A stretch of DNA of 64,000 nt from Gordonia hirsuta DSM 44140 = NBRC 16056. Lineage in GTDB: Bacteria; Actinomycetota; Actinomycetes; Mycobacteriales; Mycobacteriaceae. The stretch covers positions 113,931 to 177,930 of the forward strand of contig NZ_BANT01000018.1 of the NCBI RefSeq assembly GCF_000333015.1. Direction: 5' to 3'. The position numbers and the translations under genes are program-made. The first letter of the stretch is position 1. Each line of letters begins with the position of its first letter. Of the stretch, positions 55,293-64,000 are shown piece after piece. Below the pieces are notes generated by a model that was not told where the DNA came from, searched no databases, and was given only the letters and a program-made list of their open reading frames with translations.

Positions 55293-55736
55293 ATGACCGA
55301 TCGCGCACACGACTTCCCCGCCGACCCGAAGAGCCTCACCGACGCAGACTGGCGCCAGCGTCTGTCGGAGGCGGAGTTCCGGGTGCTGCGGCAGGCCGGG
55401 ACCGAGGCCCCGTTCACCGGTGAGTACACCGATAGCACCGACGTCGGCGTCTACCGTTGCCGGGCGTGCGGCACCGAATTGTTCCGCTCGGAAGCCAAGT
55501 TCTCCTCGCATTGCGGCTGGCCGTCGTTCTTCACCCCGCTGGCCGGTGACGCGGTGATCGAGCGCCGGGACGCCTCACTGGGCATGGTCCGCACCGAGAT
55601 CCTGTGCGCCGCCTGCGAAAGCCACCTGGGGCACGTGTTCGCCGGAGAGGGCTACGACACTCCGACCGATCTGCGGTACTGCATCAACTCGATCAGCCTG
55701 ACGTTCGACGACGAGACCGCCTCCCCGGCCGAGTAG
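55293..55736 (+). CDS. msrB: Peptide-methionine (R)-S-oxide reductase
   Basis: Repairs methionine R-sulfoxide in proteins. The 147-aa protein has the zinc-binding pairs YRCRACGTELF and ILCAACESHLGHVF, the fold motif SHCGWPSFFTPL and the catalytic Cys in LRYCINSISLTF. The ATG at 55293 gives the full family length. Corresponds to Rv2674. Confidence 0.95.
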   Translation: MTDRAHDFPADPKSLTDADWRQRLSEAEFRVLRQAGTEAPFTGEYTDSTDVGVYRCRACGTELFRSEAKFSSHCGWPSFFTPLAGDAVIERRDASLGMVRTEILCAACESHLGHVFAGEGYDTPTDLRYCINSISLTFDDETASPAE

Positions 55737-55764
55737 CACCCGGCCGGGTTCACCCGGGCTCGAC

Positions 55765-56472
55765 TCAGGGAAGGTTGGCGACCAGATCGCCGGCCGCCAG
55801 CCGCGGACCGGTGAAGAACGGAATCTCCACGCGCACGTGGTAGCGGGCCTCGGTGGCGCGCAGGTCCCGCATGAGGTCGACGATGCGGTACAGTTCGGGG
55901 CCCTCGAAGGCCAGCAGCCACTCGTAGTCGCCCAGCGCGAACGCGGGCACGGTGTTGGCGCGCACATCCTTGTAGCCGCGAGCGGCCTTCCCGTGATCGG
56001 CGAGCATCTTGCGGCGGTCCTCATCGGGCAGCAGGTACCACTCGAAGGACCGGACGAACGGGTACACGCAGACGTAGGCGCCGGGTTCCTCGCCTGCCAC
56101 GAACGCCGGGATGTGGCTCTTGTTGAATTCGGCCGGCCGGTGCAGCGCCGACGCGCTCCACACCGAATCACTCACCCGGCCCAGTTCGGTATCACGCTGG
56201 AAGCTCTTGTAGGCGTCCTGCAACTGCTCGATGGTTCCGGCGTGCCACCAGATCATGAAGTCGGCGTCACCGCGCATGCCGGCTACGTCGTACAGGCCGC
56301 GGACCGTGACTCCCTTGGCCTCCAATCCGGCCAGGAACTCCTCCAGGTCGGCCTGCGCCGATACGCGCTCGGCCGAATCGGCGGGACCGAGCGCGCCCGA
56401 CCGGACCTTGAACACCGAAAACATCAGGTACTGGATGGTGGAGTTGAGTTCGTCATAATCCAAGCGAGCCAT
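55765..56472 (-). CDS. hemQ: Coproheme decarboxylase HemQ
   Basis: Converts coproheme to heme b in the coproporphyrin-dependent pathway of actinobacteria. The 235-aa chlorite-dismutase-like protein has [20 protein letters not shown] (heme-binding His region), [16 protein letters not shown] and [20 protein letters not shown]. The start is the ATG at 56472 ([20 protein letters not shown]), and a further in-frame ATG at 56481 is also possible. It lies 72 bp downstream of hemY, and hemE-hemY-hemQ form one operon. Confidence 0.94.
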   Translation of the reverse strand: MARLDYDELNSTIQYLMFSVFKVRSGALGPADSAERVSAQADLEEFLAGLEAKGVTVRGLYDVAGMRGDADFMIWWHAGTIEQLQDAYKSFQRDTELGRVSDSVWSASALHRPAEFNKSHIPAFVAGEEPGAYVCVYPFVRSFEWYLLPDEDRRKMLADHGKAARGYKDVRANTVPAFALGDYEWLLAFEGPELYRIVDLMRDLRATEARYHVRVEIPFFTGPRLAAGDLVANLP

Positions 56473-56544
56473 GTGACCCATCCTGCCACCAACGCGGGCC
56501 CGCACAACGGTGAGGTCGCCCACTACCTCGTCGAAGACTGCTGT

Positions 56545-57927
56545 TCACAGATCTCCGGGAACGATCCGGGCGACGGCTGCGCGCGCCGAGCCGATACACG
56601 CCGGCACCCCCACACCGGCGAATGCCGCCCCGGCCAGTCCGATCCGTGGTGGCAGCGCCTCCAGCGCCCGGGCCATCGCCGGCAGATGTCCGGGTCCGTA
56701 GTGGGGCAGCCCCTGCGGCCATCGCTGCACCGTCGCGGCCTGCACTGCCGGAGCCGCCAGCCCCACCGCGCCGAAGTAGGCGGCCAGATCGTCGACCGCC
56801 CGACGCATCAGGGTCTGATCGTCGACGTCGACCGGCTCCCCGAGCCTGCCGAAGGACACCCGCAGGACCGGCGGACCGTCGGGTGCCAGATGAGGCCACT
56901 TCTGGGAGGACAGCGTCACCGCTTTACTGTGCATACCGGCATCGGATGCCACCAGAATGCCGGAGTGTTCCGGGACTGCGGTGCCCGGTGCCAGGACGGC
57001 GCCCACGACTGCCGATCCGGCCGGACGTACCGCGCCCAGCAGTGCGGCGGACTCGGGGGCGACCGTGGCCAGCACGGTGGTCGCCTGCCACGGCGGCACC
57101 GCCACGATCAGCGCGTCGTACTCGCCGTCCTGGCCTGCTTCGACGCCGAAGCCGTCTCCGATCTCTGTCAGGGCGCGCACCGGTGAGTCGACCTTGATCA
57201 CCGCCCGGCTCGCCGCCACCAGCGCGTCCACCAACTGTCGATAGCCCCCGCGCAGGGCGCCGAAGACCGGGCCGGAACCGGCCGGCGCCGACAGCAGGCG
57301 CCCGACCGCGGCCGTCAACGACGATGCCCCCGCGTCCAGGGCCGCTGCCAGGGCCGGAACCGTTTCGGCCAGTCCCAGATCGTCGGCGCGCGCCGAATAC
57401 ACTCCGCCGAGCATCGGGTCGACGCTGCGCGCCACCACCGCGTCTCCGAAACGTTCGCGGACCAATCGGCCGACCGAGACCGGCCTGCCCGGGGTCCAGT
57501 CCAGCGGCCGGTCGGCCTCGCCGTCGATCGTGACCCTGTCCTTCGGGTCAAGCAGTCCGCCCAGTGCCGCCGCGTCGCGGGGAATCCCCATCACTGCCGG
57601 CGACGGCAGCGGGTGCAGCCGATCATCGGACCAGATCGCCGGCCGCAGCGGACCCGGCGAGACCACCTGGTCGGCCAGACCGAGCTCCCTGACCAGGGCC
57701 AATGCCTCGGGCCGCCGGACGATGAACGCTTCGGCACCCAGGTCCAGCCCGGTATCCCCGACGCGGCGGGTACACAGCAGCCCGCCGGGGCGATCACCGG
57801 CCTCGTAGACCACGATCACAGCGTCGTCGCCCAATGCCTTGCGCAACGTATAGGCGGCCGTCAGCCCGCTGACCCCGCCACCGATCACCGCGACTCGACG
57901 CGGCGGCGATCCGGCGGGTGCGGTCAC
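56545..57927 (-). CDS. hemY: Coproporphyrinogen III oxidase HemY (protoporphyrinogen oxidase type)
   Basis: This 460-aa FAD-dependent oxidase starts with [17 protein letters not shown] (dinucleotide-binding fold) and [12 protein letters not shown], and ends with a second flavin motif [16 protein letters not shown]. In gram-positive bacteria the enzyme oxidises coproporphyrinogen III, and HemQ completes the pathway. It overlaps hemE by 4 nt (GTGA). Confidence 0.94.
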   Translation of the reverse strand: MTAPAGSPPRRVAVIGGGVSGLTAAYTLRKALGDDAVIVVYEAGDRPGGLLCTRRVGDTGLDLGAEAFIVRRPEALALVRELGLADQVVSPGPLRPAIWSDDRLHPLPSPAVMGIPRDAAALGGLLDPKDRVTIDGEADRPLDWTPGRPVSVGRLVRERFGDAVVARSVDPMLGGVYSARADDLGLAETVPALAAALDAGASSLTAAVGRLLSAPAGSGPVFGALRGGYRQLVDALVAASRAVIKVDSPVRALTEIGDGFGVEAGQDGEYDALIVAVPPWQATTVLATVAPESAALLGAVRPAGSAVVGAVLAPGTAVPEHSGILVASDAGMHSKAVTLSSQKWPHLAPDGPPVLRVSFGRLGEPVDVDDQTLMRRAVDDLAAYFGAVGLAAPAVQAATVQRWPQGLPHYGPGHLPAMARALEALPPRIGLAGAAFAGVGVPACIGSARAAVARIVPGDL

Positions 57928-58988
57928 AGGGTGTGGATCAGCTCGACGGCCCGGGTGATGGCGCTCGCCTCGGTGGTGGGCAGGACACCGTGACCCAGGT
58001 TCAAGATGTGTCCGCGAGCGCCGGCGGCGACGGCACGATCACCCTCGGCGATGATGCGGCGCAGTTCCTGCTCGAGCACCTCGTCGCCGGCCATCAGCAC
58101 CGTCGGATCGAGGTTGCCCTGGATGCCCACGCCGTACCCGACGCGTTCGGCCGCCACGTCCAGCGGTACCCGCCAGTCGACACCGATCACATCGGTGCCC
58201 ACCCGAGTCATGGCGGCCAGGAGCTCCCCGGTGCCCACTCCGAAGTGGATGCGCGGGACGCCGTAGCCGCTGACCTCGGCCATCACGCGGGCCGAATGCG
58301 GGGCGACATACTTCTCGTAGTCGGCCTCCGACAGCGCCCCGGCCCAGGAGTCGAATAGCTGGACCGCGTCGACACCGGCTTCCAGCTGCGCTTGCAAGAA
58401 GGTGATGGTGGTGTCGGCCAGCGACCCCATCAGCTGGTGCCACAGCTCGGGCTGCGCCCGCATGATGGTCTTGGTGCGCTCATAGGTCCGGCTCGGACCG
58501 CCCTCGATCAGATAGGACGCCAGAGTGAACGGTGCGCCGGCGAAGCCGATCAACGCCACCGACGGCGGCAGTTGTTCGAGCAGCATCCCGATCGCCGAGG
58601 TCACTGCACCGACCTGCTCCCGCTCGAGCCGGGGCAGCGCGGCCACATCGCTCGCGGTGCGGACGGGGTCGGCGATCACCGGACCGGTTCCGGCCACGAT
58701 GTCCAGGTCGACGCCGGCTGCCCGCAGCGGTACGACGATGTCGGAGAACAGGATCGCCGCGTCGGTGTCGTGGCGGCGTACCGGCTGCATCGTGATCTCG
58801 CAGACGAGTTCGGCGTCGAAGCAGGCCTCCAGCATTCCGCGGTCAGCCCGGATCTCCCGGTACTCGGGCAACGACCGTCCGGCCTGCCTCATGAACCACA
58901 CCGGCCGACGGCTCGGAACCTTGCCGGTCGCCGCCGCCACCAGGGGCATCTCGTCGGGATTTCGCCGCATCCTCTGTACCGCGTTCAT
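57924..58988 (-). CDS. hemE: Uroporphyrinogen decarboxylase
   Basis: Converts uroporphyrinogen III to coproporphyrinogen III. The 354-aa protein has [17 protein letters not shown] (active-site Arg/Gln loop), [16 protein letters not shown] (catalytic Asp), [17 protein letters not shown] and [11 protein letters not shown]. The ATG at 58988 gives [19 protein letters not shown]; a longer open frame to 59387 reads into low-complexity repeat and is rejected. Confidence 0.96.
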   Translation of the reverse strand: MNAVQRMRRNPDEMPLVAAATGKVPSRRPVWFMRQAGRSLPEYREIRADRGMLEACFDAELVCEITMQPVRRHDTDAAILFSDIVVPLRAAGVDLDIVAGTGPVIADPVRTASDVAALPRLEREQVGAVTSAIGMLLEQLPPSVALIGFAGAPFTLASYLIEGGPSRTYERTKTIMRAQPELWHQLMGSLADTTITFLQAQLEAGVDAVQLFDSWAGALSEADYEKYVAPHSARVMAEVSGYGVPRIHFGVGTGELLAAMTRVGTDVIGVDWRVPLDVAAERVGYGVGIQGNLDPTVLMAGDEVLEQELRRIIAEGDRAVAAGARGHILNLGHGVLPTTEASAITRAVELIHTL

Positions 58989-59052
58989 GGGTGCCACTCT
59001 AGTCAGAGGTCCACGTGCTCCCCTATTCCTGCGCTCCTGCGGCCGGTCGGTC

Positions 59053-59087
59053 CGCCCTTCGCCCTCCGCCCTCCGCCCTCCGCCCGC
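59053..59087. repeat. 7-bp tandem repeat
   Basis: Five near-perfect copies of CGCCCTC, in the gap between hemE and the DUF3000 gene. Confidence 0.85.
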
Positions 59088-59159
59088 TGCCCCTTGGTGC
59101 CCCGCGCCCCGTGCCGACTCCGGTGCGGGGCCCTCGCACCGCGCGCACCGTCTCCACAG

Positions 59160-59257
59160 CTCGACCTCCACACCTCGTCCTCCACGCCTCGACCTCCACG
59201 CCTCGTCCTCCACGCCTCGACCTCCACGCCTCGACCTCCGCACCTCGACCTCCGCAC
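59160..59257. repeat. 14-bp minisatellite (about 7 copies)
   Basis: Seven adjacent copies of a unit close to CTCGACCTCCACGC, varying at two or three positions (CTCGTCC, CCACAC, CCGCAC). The plus strand is pyrimidine-rich. It does not encode a convincing protein. Confidence 0.88.
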
Positions 59258-59269
59258 TCTCGCCCCCTG

Positions 59270-59294
59270 ACCAAGGGTGTCCGGCACCCTTGGT
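59270..59294. other. Hairpin 1 in the hemE/DUF3000 gap
   Basis: ACCAAGGGTG and CACCCTTGGT form a perfect 10-bp stem with a 5-nt loop. The flanking genes diverge, so an ordinary terminator is not expected here. Confidence 0.7.
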
Positions 59295-59332
59295 TCGTTC
59301 TCGCGCCCTCGGCAGAGGGGGCGAGAACGAAC
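59293..59332. other. Hairpin 2 in the hemE/DUF3000 gap
   Basis: GTTCGTTCTCGCGCCCTC (59293-59310) and GAGGGGGCGAGAACGAAC (59315-59332) pair over 18 bp with one mismatch around GGCA. No T-run follows on either strand. Confidence 0.78.
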
Positions 59333-59470
59333 TGACGGGCGACCTACCGGCTCGCGTCGGCCACCTGGTCCCCCGGACGGGTGACAATGTGAGCAGGAAA
59401 ACACCGGCGCGCCTCAGAGTTGGCCGCCCACACCGGGGTTAGTGTGACGCGTGTGACAACAGGAGCCCAG

Positions 59471-60091
59471 ATGGAACCCACCGACTTCACCGAAGCGGTC
59501 GCGTCCCTGCACACGGCCGTGGTCCGCCCGGAGATCGAGGTCGGATCGATCCGACCGCCGCAACGTCTCGCGCCGTACAGTTACGCCCTCGGCGTGGAGG
59601 TCACGCCGCCGGACATCAACGACCCGACCATGGTCCCGGCAGACTCGGCCGGTAGCGCCTTCGGCCGCCTGGTGCTCCTGTACGACCCCGCCGGCCACGA
59701 GGCCTGGAACGGCACCTTCCGACTGGTCGCCTTCGTCCAAGCCGAGGTCGAGGCCGATCTGGCCGAAGACCCCCTCCTGCCCGAGGTCGCCTGGGAATGG
59801 CTCAGCGAGGCCCTCGGTGTTCCCAAGGGCAGTACCGAATCTCTCCCGACACTGGGCAGCGACGTTCCGGCGGTCCTCGCCCTCGGCGGCACCGTCACAG
59901 CGACGACCTCGGTGCGCTATGGGGATATCGCCGGACCGCCGCGAGCCCACCAGCTGGAACTGCGCGCCTCGTGGACCTCCAGCAGCAGTTCTCTGGCCGG
60001 GCACCTGGAAGCCTTCTGCGAGGTTTTGGCCAGCGCCGCCGGCCTTCCACCGGCGGGTGTGGCCAGCCTGCACCGGTTGACTTCCCAGTGA
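59471..60091 (+). CDS. DUF3000 family protein
   Basis: The 206-aa protein belongs to an actinobacterial family of unknown function; Rv2680 holds the same position. IRPPQRLAPYSYALGVEV and a Trp-rich middle (EVAWEWLSEALG) are characteristic, with a C-terminal HQLELRASWTSSSSSL. No catalytic motif seen. The ATG at 59471 follows AGGAG. It overlaps the RNase D gene start by 4 nt (GTGA), so the two are translated together. Confidence 0.82.
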   Translation: MEPTDFTEAVASLHTAVVRPEIEVGSIRPPQRLAPYSYALGVEVTPPDINDPTMVPADSAGSAFGRLVLLYDPAGHEAWNGTFRLVAFVQAEVEADLAEDPLLPEVAWEWLSEALGVPKGSTESLPTLGSDVPAVLALGGTVTATTSVRYGDIAGPPRAHQLELRASWTSSSSSLAGHLEAFCEVLASAAGLPPAGVASLHRLTSQ

Positions 60092-61350
60092 ACACCGGCG
60101 AAGACGACGGCCAAGGGGCTGGGCAGGCGCCCGCAGAACCGGCTGCGATCACCCCGTTGTTGGTCCCTGCCGACGGGGTGCCCGATCTGTTGCACACCGC
60201 CGACGATTTCGCCCGCGCTGCCGATTCACTGGCCGCCGGTTCGGGCCCCATCGCGGTGGATACCGAACGCGCGAGCGGGTATCGCTATTCGCAGCGCGCC
60301 TATCTGATCCAGCTCAAGAGAACCGGATCGGGCAGCTTCCTGATCGATCCGATCGCCAACCCCGAAGCGCTGGACCCGGTGATCGAGGCGCTCCGCGGTC
60401 CCGAGTGGATCCTGCACGCCGCCGACCAGGACCTGCCGTGCCTGACCGAACTCGGCTTCGAATGCACCACCCTGTTCGACACCGAACTGGCGGGCCGGCT
60501 GCTCAACCTGCCCAAAGTCAACCTGGCAGCGATGGTCGCCGAATTCCTCCAATTGGGACTGGCCAAGGGGCACGGCGCCGCCGATTGGTCACATCGGCCG
60601 CTGCCCGATGACTGGCTGAACTATGCGGCTCTGGACGTCGAAGTCCTGGTCGAGTTGCGCGATGCGATGCACTCGGCGTTGGACGAGGCCGGCAAGTTCG
60701 AGTGGGCCCGCCAGGAGTTCGCCTACGAGCTGACCAAGCCCCCGGCCCCACCGCGCCCCGACCGCTGGCGGCGTACGTCCAACATCCATACGCTGCGCAA
60801 CCAGCGGCAGCTGGCGATCGTCCGGGAACTCTGGACCGCTCGCGAAGAGATTGCGGCTCGCCGCGACGTGGCTCCGGGCCGGGTGCTTCCCGATTCGGCG
60901 ATCATCACCGCCGCGGTGGCGGCGCCGACCACCGAATCGGAACTGACCTCGCTGCCGGTCTTCGGCGGCCCCCGCCAGCGCCGGCAGGCCCGGACCTGGC
61001 TGCGCGCGATCACTCGTGCACAGCAACTCGACGAGGCGGAGCTTCCTCCGCGTAAACAGGCGGTCAGCGGTCCGCCGCCGATGAATCGGTGGGAGCAGCG
61101 CAATCCGGCTGCGGCGCGGCGTGCGCATGAGGTACGTCCGGCGGTGAAGTCGGTCGCCGAGAACGCCGGCGTGCCTACAGAGAATCTGCTTGCCCCCGAG
61201 GTAGTCCGTACCCTGTGCTGGGAGGGACTGGCGTCGATCGAACCGGCAGCGGTGGTCAGCTGGCTCGCCGATCGCTCCGCACGGCCATGGCAGCGTGACC
61301 TGACCGGAACGCCGATCGCCGAAGCGCTCACCCGCGCGCAGGCGGAGTAG
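60088..61350 (+). CDS. Ribonuclease D (DEDDy exonuclease with HRDC)
   Basis: This 420-aa 3'-5' exonuclease keeps the DEDDy acidic residues: AVDTERASGYRYSQRAYLIQ (Asp/Glu), WILHAADQDLPCL (Asp) and YAALDVEVLVELR (Tyr-x3-Asp). A C-terminal HRDC domain (LRNQRQLAIVRELWTAREE) follows. It is likely to trim tRNA or other structured RNA. GTG start at 60088, coupled to the DUF3000 gene; position of Rv2681. Confidence 0.9.
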   Translation: MNTGEDDGQGAGQAPAEPAAITPLLVPADGVPDLLHTADDFARAADSLAAGSGPIAVDTERASGYRYSQRAYLIQLKRTGSGSFLIDPIANPEALDPVIEALRGPEWILHAADQDLPCLTELGFECTTLFDTELAGRLLNLPKVNLAAMVAEFLQLGLAKGHGAADWSHRPLPDDWLNYAALDVEVLVELRDAMHSALDEAGKFEWARQEFAYELTKPPAPPRPDRWRRTSNIHTLRNQRQLAIVRELWTAREEIAARRDVAPGRVLPDSAIITAAVAAPTTESELTSLPVFGGPRQRRQARTWLRAITRAQQLDEAELPPRKQAVSGPPPMNRWEQRNPAAARRAHEVRPAVKSVAENAGVPTENLLAPEVVRTLCWEGLASIEPAAVVSWLADRSARPWQRDLTGTPIAEALTRAQAE

Positions 61351-61369
61351 CCGCAGACCCTGGGTCCCT

Positions 61370-61422
61370 CAACCCAGCACCGGGCAACCCAGCACGGGCA
61401 ACCCAGCACGGGTCAACCCAGG
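61370..61422. repeat. Short 14-bp tandem repeat entering dxs
   Basis: Three and a half copies of CAACCCAGCACGGG (first copy 15 bp). The last partial copy holds the dxs stop codon (TCA at 61413-61415 on the plus strand). Confidence 0.8.
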
Positions 61423-63284
61423 GCCGGATCCCCGGCGATCGTCTTGACCAGTTCGGTGCTGGTCAGCCCGAAATCGGCCAGCAACTCCTCGCGGGTGGCA
61501 TGGGTGACGAACTGCTGCGGTACACCCAGCTGGCGTACCGGCACATCCACTCTGGCCGCCGACATCGCCTCGTGCACCGCCGAGCCGACACCGCCGTGAA
61601 CGCCCCCGTCCTCCAGCGTCACCACCAGCCGGTGGCGCCGGGCCAGCTCGACCACCGAATCCGCCACCGGCAGCACCCAACGGGGATCGACGACGGTGGC
61701 GGTGATGCCCTGATCTTCGAGCGCCGCGGCGGTGTCGACGGCAAGCTGAGCGAAAGCGCCGACGGCGACGATCAGTACCTGAGCGTCCCCGTCGGGGCGG
61801 GCCAGAACGTCGACGCCGTCGGCGAGGCGTTCGAGGGCCGGGAGGTCTTGTGGCACGGCGCCCTTGGAAAAGCGCAGAGCGGTCGGGCCGTCCGCGACAT
61901 CGAGGGCCTCGGACAGTTCCTCAGCCAAGCGGGCACCATCACGAGGGGCCGCCACCTTCAGGCCGGGCACCATCGACAGCAGTGACAGATCCCACATGCC
62001 GTGATGGCTGGGTCCGTCCGGACCGGTCAGCCCCGCCCGGTCGAGCACCACGGTCACCGGGAGTTTGAGCAGCGCCACGTCCATCAGCAGCTGGTCGAAG
62101 GCCCGGTTGAGAAAGGTCGAATAGATCGCCAGCACGGGGTGCAGTCCGCCCAGTGCCAGGCCGGCCGCCGAGGTCATCCCGTGCTGTTCGGCGATACCGA
62201 CGTCGAACATCCGCTCGGGGAACGTTTCGCCGAAGGCCCGCAGTCCCGTCGGACCCGGCATCGCGGCAGTGATGGCCACCACCTCGGGGCGGGCGTGACC
62301 TTCAGCGATCAGCGCCTGGGAGAACGCGGAGGTGAAGTCGGGTGCCGACGATCCGCGAGCCAGTCCGGTGGCCGGGTCCATCTTGCCGGTGGCGTGCATC
62401 TGCTCGGCGACGTCGTTCTCGGCCGGCGCATAGCCCATCCCCTTGCGGGTGACGGTGTGCACGATGACCGGTCCGCCGAAGGCCTTGGCCTGTCCGAACG
62501 CCTCCTCCAGCGCCGGCAGGTCGTGCCCGTCGACCGGGCCGACATACTTGATGCCCAGATCCGAGAACATGGCCTGCGGTGCAACCAGGTCCTTGACTCC
62601 GCTCTTGAGGCCGTGCAGGACCGCATAGGCCGCATCGCCGACGACCGGTGTGCGATTGAGCAGACGACGGCCGCTGGCCAGGAACTTCTCATAGCCCGGC
62701 TGCAGGCGCAGGCCGGACAGGTGACTGGCCAGTCCGCCGATCGTCGGCGCATACGAGCGCCCGTTGTCGTTGACCACGATCACCACCGGCCGGTCCCCGT
62801 CGGCGATGTTGTTCAGCGCCTCCCAGCACATCCCGCCGGTGAGGGCGCCGTCGCCGACCACCGCGACCACGGTGCGTTCGGCACCGGTCAGCTCGAAAGC
62901 CTTGGCCAGACCGTCGGCGTTGGACAGCGCCGCCGAGGCGTGCGACGACTCGATCCAGTCGTGCGGACTCTCGGCGCGATCCTGGTAGCCGGTCAGCCCC
63001 TCGCGCTGGCGCAGCGTGTCGAAGCGGTCCTTGCGGCCGGTCACGATCTTGTGCACATAACACTGGTGCCCGGTGTCGAACAGGATCGGATCCACCGGCG
63101 ACTCGAAGATCCGATGCAGGGCGAGAGTCAACTCCACCACGCCCAGGTTCGGTCCGAGATGACCGCCGGTGGCCGCCACCTTCTCGATCAGGAACTCGCG
63201 GATCTCACCGGCCAGCTCGACCATCTGTTCGTCGGAGAGAGCACGCAGGTCGGCAGGAGAATCCACCCGATCGAGAACACCCAT
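61413..63284 (-). CDS. dxs: 1-deoxy-D-xylulose-5-phosphate synthase
   Basis: First enzyme of the MEP isoprenoid pathway, using thiamine diphosphate to condense pyruvate and glyceraldehyde 3-phosphate. The 623-aa protein shows [35 protein letters not shown] with the ThDP-binding GDG-x-N segment, and [13 protein letters not shown], then the pyrimidine-binding [20 protein letters not shown]. The ATG at 63284 is chosen because GGAGG lies just upstream. The last residues and stop lie in a 14-bp repeat. Corresponds to Rv2682c. Confidence 0.96.
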   Translation of the reverse strand: MGVLDRVDSPADLRALSDEQMVELAGEIREFLIEKVAATGGHLGPNLGVVELTLALHRIFESPVDPILFDTGHQCYVHKIVTGRKDRFDTLRQREGLTGYQDRAESPHDWIESSHASAALSNADGLAKAFELTGAERTVVAVVGDGALTGGMCWEALNNIADGDRPVVIVVNDNGRSYAPTIGGLASHLSGLRLQPGYEKFLASGRRLLNRTPVVGDAAYAVLHGLKSGVKDLVAPQAMFSDLGIKYVGPVDGHDLPALEEAFGQAKAFGGPVIVHTVTRKGMGYAPAENDVAEQMHATGKMDPATGLARGSSAPDFTSAFSQALIAEGHARPEVVAITAAMPGPTGLRAFGETFPERMFDVGIAEQHGMTSAAGLALGGLHPVLAIYSTFLNRAFDQLLMDVALLKLPVTVVLDRAGLTGPDGPSHHGMWDLSLLSMVPGLKVAAPRDGARLAEELSEALDVADGPTALRFSKGAVPQDLPALERLADGVDVLARPDGDAQVLIVAVGAFAQLAVDTAAALEDQGITATVVDPRWVLPVADSVVELARRHRLVVTLEDGGVHGGVGSAVHEAMSAARVDVPVRQLGVPQQFVTHATREELLADFGLTSTELVKTIAGDPALG

Positions 63285-63351
63285 GTGAACCTCCACAACG
63301 TCGCGAGAGACTGGCTAGACGCGCCGGGGCTTCGGCGCCGATGAGGACAGT

Positions 63352-64000
63352 CTACGGACTCACCAGGAGCGCGATCGCCTCCATATGGTGTGTCAGCGGG
63401 AACGCGTCGAACGCCCGCCAGTCGGCGACCCGAAAGCCGTGGCGGCGATAGTCACGCAGATCGCGGGCGAAGGCGGCCGCATCGCAACCGACATGAACGA
63501 CGATGCGGGGCTCGGCCGCGGCGATGGCCGCGATCACCGCCGCACCGGCGCCCTTGCGTGGAGGATCGGCGACCACCACATCCGGACGCGGCAACCCGGC
63601 GATGGTGGCGCCGACCTCTCCGCGATGGATGTGCACCGGCTCGTCTGCCAGTGCCCGGCGCGCCGCCGCGACGGCACCGTGATCGCTCTCCACCAGATCG
63701 ATCTCGACGCCCCCCGGGTCGGTCCGGGCCAGCAGACCTGCACCCAGGACCCCGGCGCCGCCGTACAGATCCCACACCCGCAGCCGCCCGTCCGGAGCGG
63801 CCTGAGCCACGAAGTTCTGCACCGTCTGCGCATACCGCAGCGGGGCCGCCCGGTGCGCCTGCCAGAAACCGGTCACCGGTATCTGCCACGTGTGCGCCCC
63901 GACGCGTTCGGTCACCAGATCGCCGCCGGTCAGCACGCTCGACGCACGGGGCCGGGCCGCACGACTGCGCGCAGCCTGTGCGGCCCGCCGGCCGCCACCG
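63352..64000 (-). CDS. TrmA/RumA-type RNA (uracil-5)-methyltransferase, N-terminal part outside window
   Basis: The frame stays open to the window edge, so only the C-terminal 215 residues are present. It has the SAM motif VWDLYGGAGVLGAGLL, the DPPRKGAG motif, and VHVGCDAAAFARDL with the catalytic Cys that attacks uracil. FPLTHHMEAIALL ends the protein as in the family. Rv2689c occupies the similar place. The target nucleotide is not known. Confidence 0.85.
   Translation of the reverse strand, partial: GGGRRAAQAARSRAARPRASSVLTGGDLVTERVGAHTWQIPVTGFWQAHRAAPLRYAQTVQNFVAQAAPDGRLRVWDLYGGAGVLGAGLLARTDPGGVEIDLVESDHGAVAAARRALADEPVHIHRGEVGATIAGLPRPDVVVADPPRKGAGAAVIAAIAAAEPRIVVHVGCDAAAFARDLRDYRRHGFRVADWRAFDAFPLTHHMEAIALLVSP

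Noticed and set aside
59053..59257. CRISPR array
   Set aside because: Repeat units are 7 and 14 bp and adjacent without spacers; no cas genes nearby.

Overview
The window is a high-GC chromosomal segment from a mycolic-acid actinomycete (Mycobacteriales; a Gordonia- or Williamsia-like genus is my best guess, not proven). The reasons are the phosphatidylinositol-mannoside genes (pgsA, patA, pimA), an AftC-type arabinosyltransferase, the actinobacterial haem genes (hemE, hemY, hemQ), many GTG starts, ATGA/GTGA stop-start overlaps, and gene order that follows Mycobacterium tuberculosis in two blocks.

Block 1 (1-31.2 kb) follows the aspS to thrS order of M. tuberculosis: partial kinase-like gene, aspS, zinc metallopeptidase, hisS, MBL hydrolase, cyclophilin, rel, apt, solute-binding lipoprotein, secF-secD-yajC, ruvB-ruvA-ruvC with a LexA-type SOS box upstream of ruvC, yebC, pdxT, tesB, an acyl-CoA dehydrogenase/oxidase, a PP2C phosphatase, pdxS, pimA-patA-pgsA-HIT, thrS, a GT87 mannosyltransferase and small membrane or hypothetical proteins. 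These genes serve translation, stringent response, protein export, Holliday junction repair, PLP synthesis and PIM synthesis.

The middle (31.3-49.1 kb) is accessory. A tRNA-Val(CAC) gene is followed by a tRNA-Gly/Cys/Val(GAC) cassette that is present twice as a 339-bp direct repeat 896 bp apart. One copy encodes the 3' CCA and the other diverges exactly there. Then come a lipase-like hydrolase, a zinc alcohol dehydrogenase, a 13E12/DUF222 HNH protein flanked by imperfect direct repeats, and a 12-kb set of four co-oriented genes. The four are an SF2/SNF2-like helicase with a C-terminal DUF3883-type nuclease-like domain, a DUF1156 adenine methylase, a DUF499 ATPase with an N-terminal HEPN motif, and a coiled-coil protein of unknown function. 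I read this as a DISARM-related but non-canonical anti-phage system. The three separately spaced genes each carry the same palindromic operator (CACAC-N4-GTGTK); at the ATPase gene it is extended to a perfect 16-bp-arm inverted repeat. No repressor for these sites is seen in the window.

Block 2 (49.1-64 kb) resumes the conserved order around M. tuberculosis Rv2669-Rv2689c: GNAT, zapE, RibD-like reductase, secreted alpha/beta hydrolase, aftC, thioesterase, msrB, hemQ, hemY, hemE, DUF3000 protein, RNase D, dxs and a partial RNA methyltransferase. The hemE/DUF3000 divergent gap carries a 14-bp minisatellite and two strong hairpins, and a second 14-bp repeat runs into the end of dxs.
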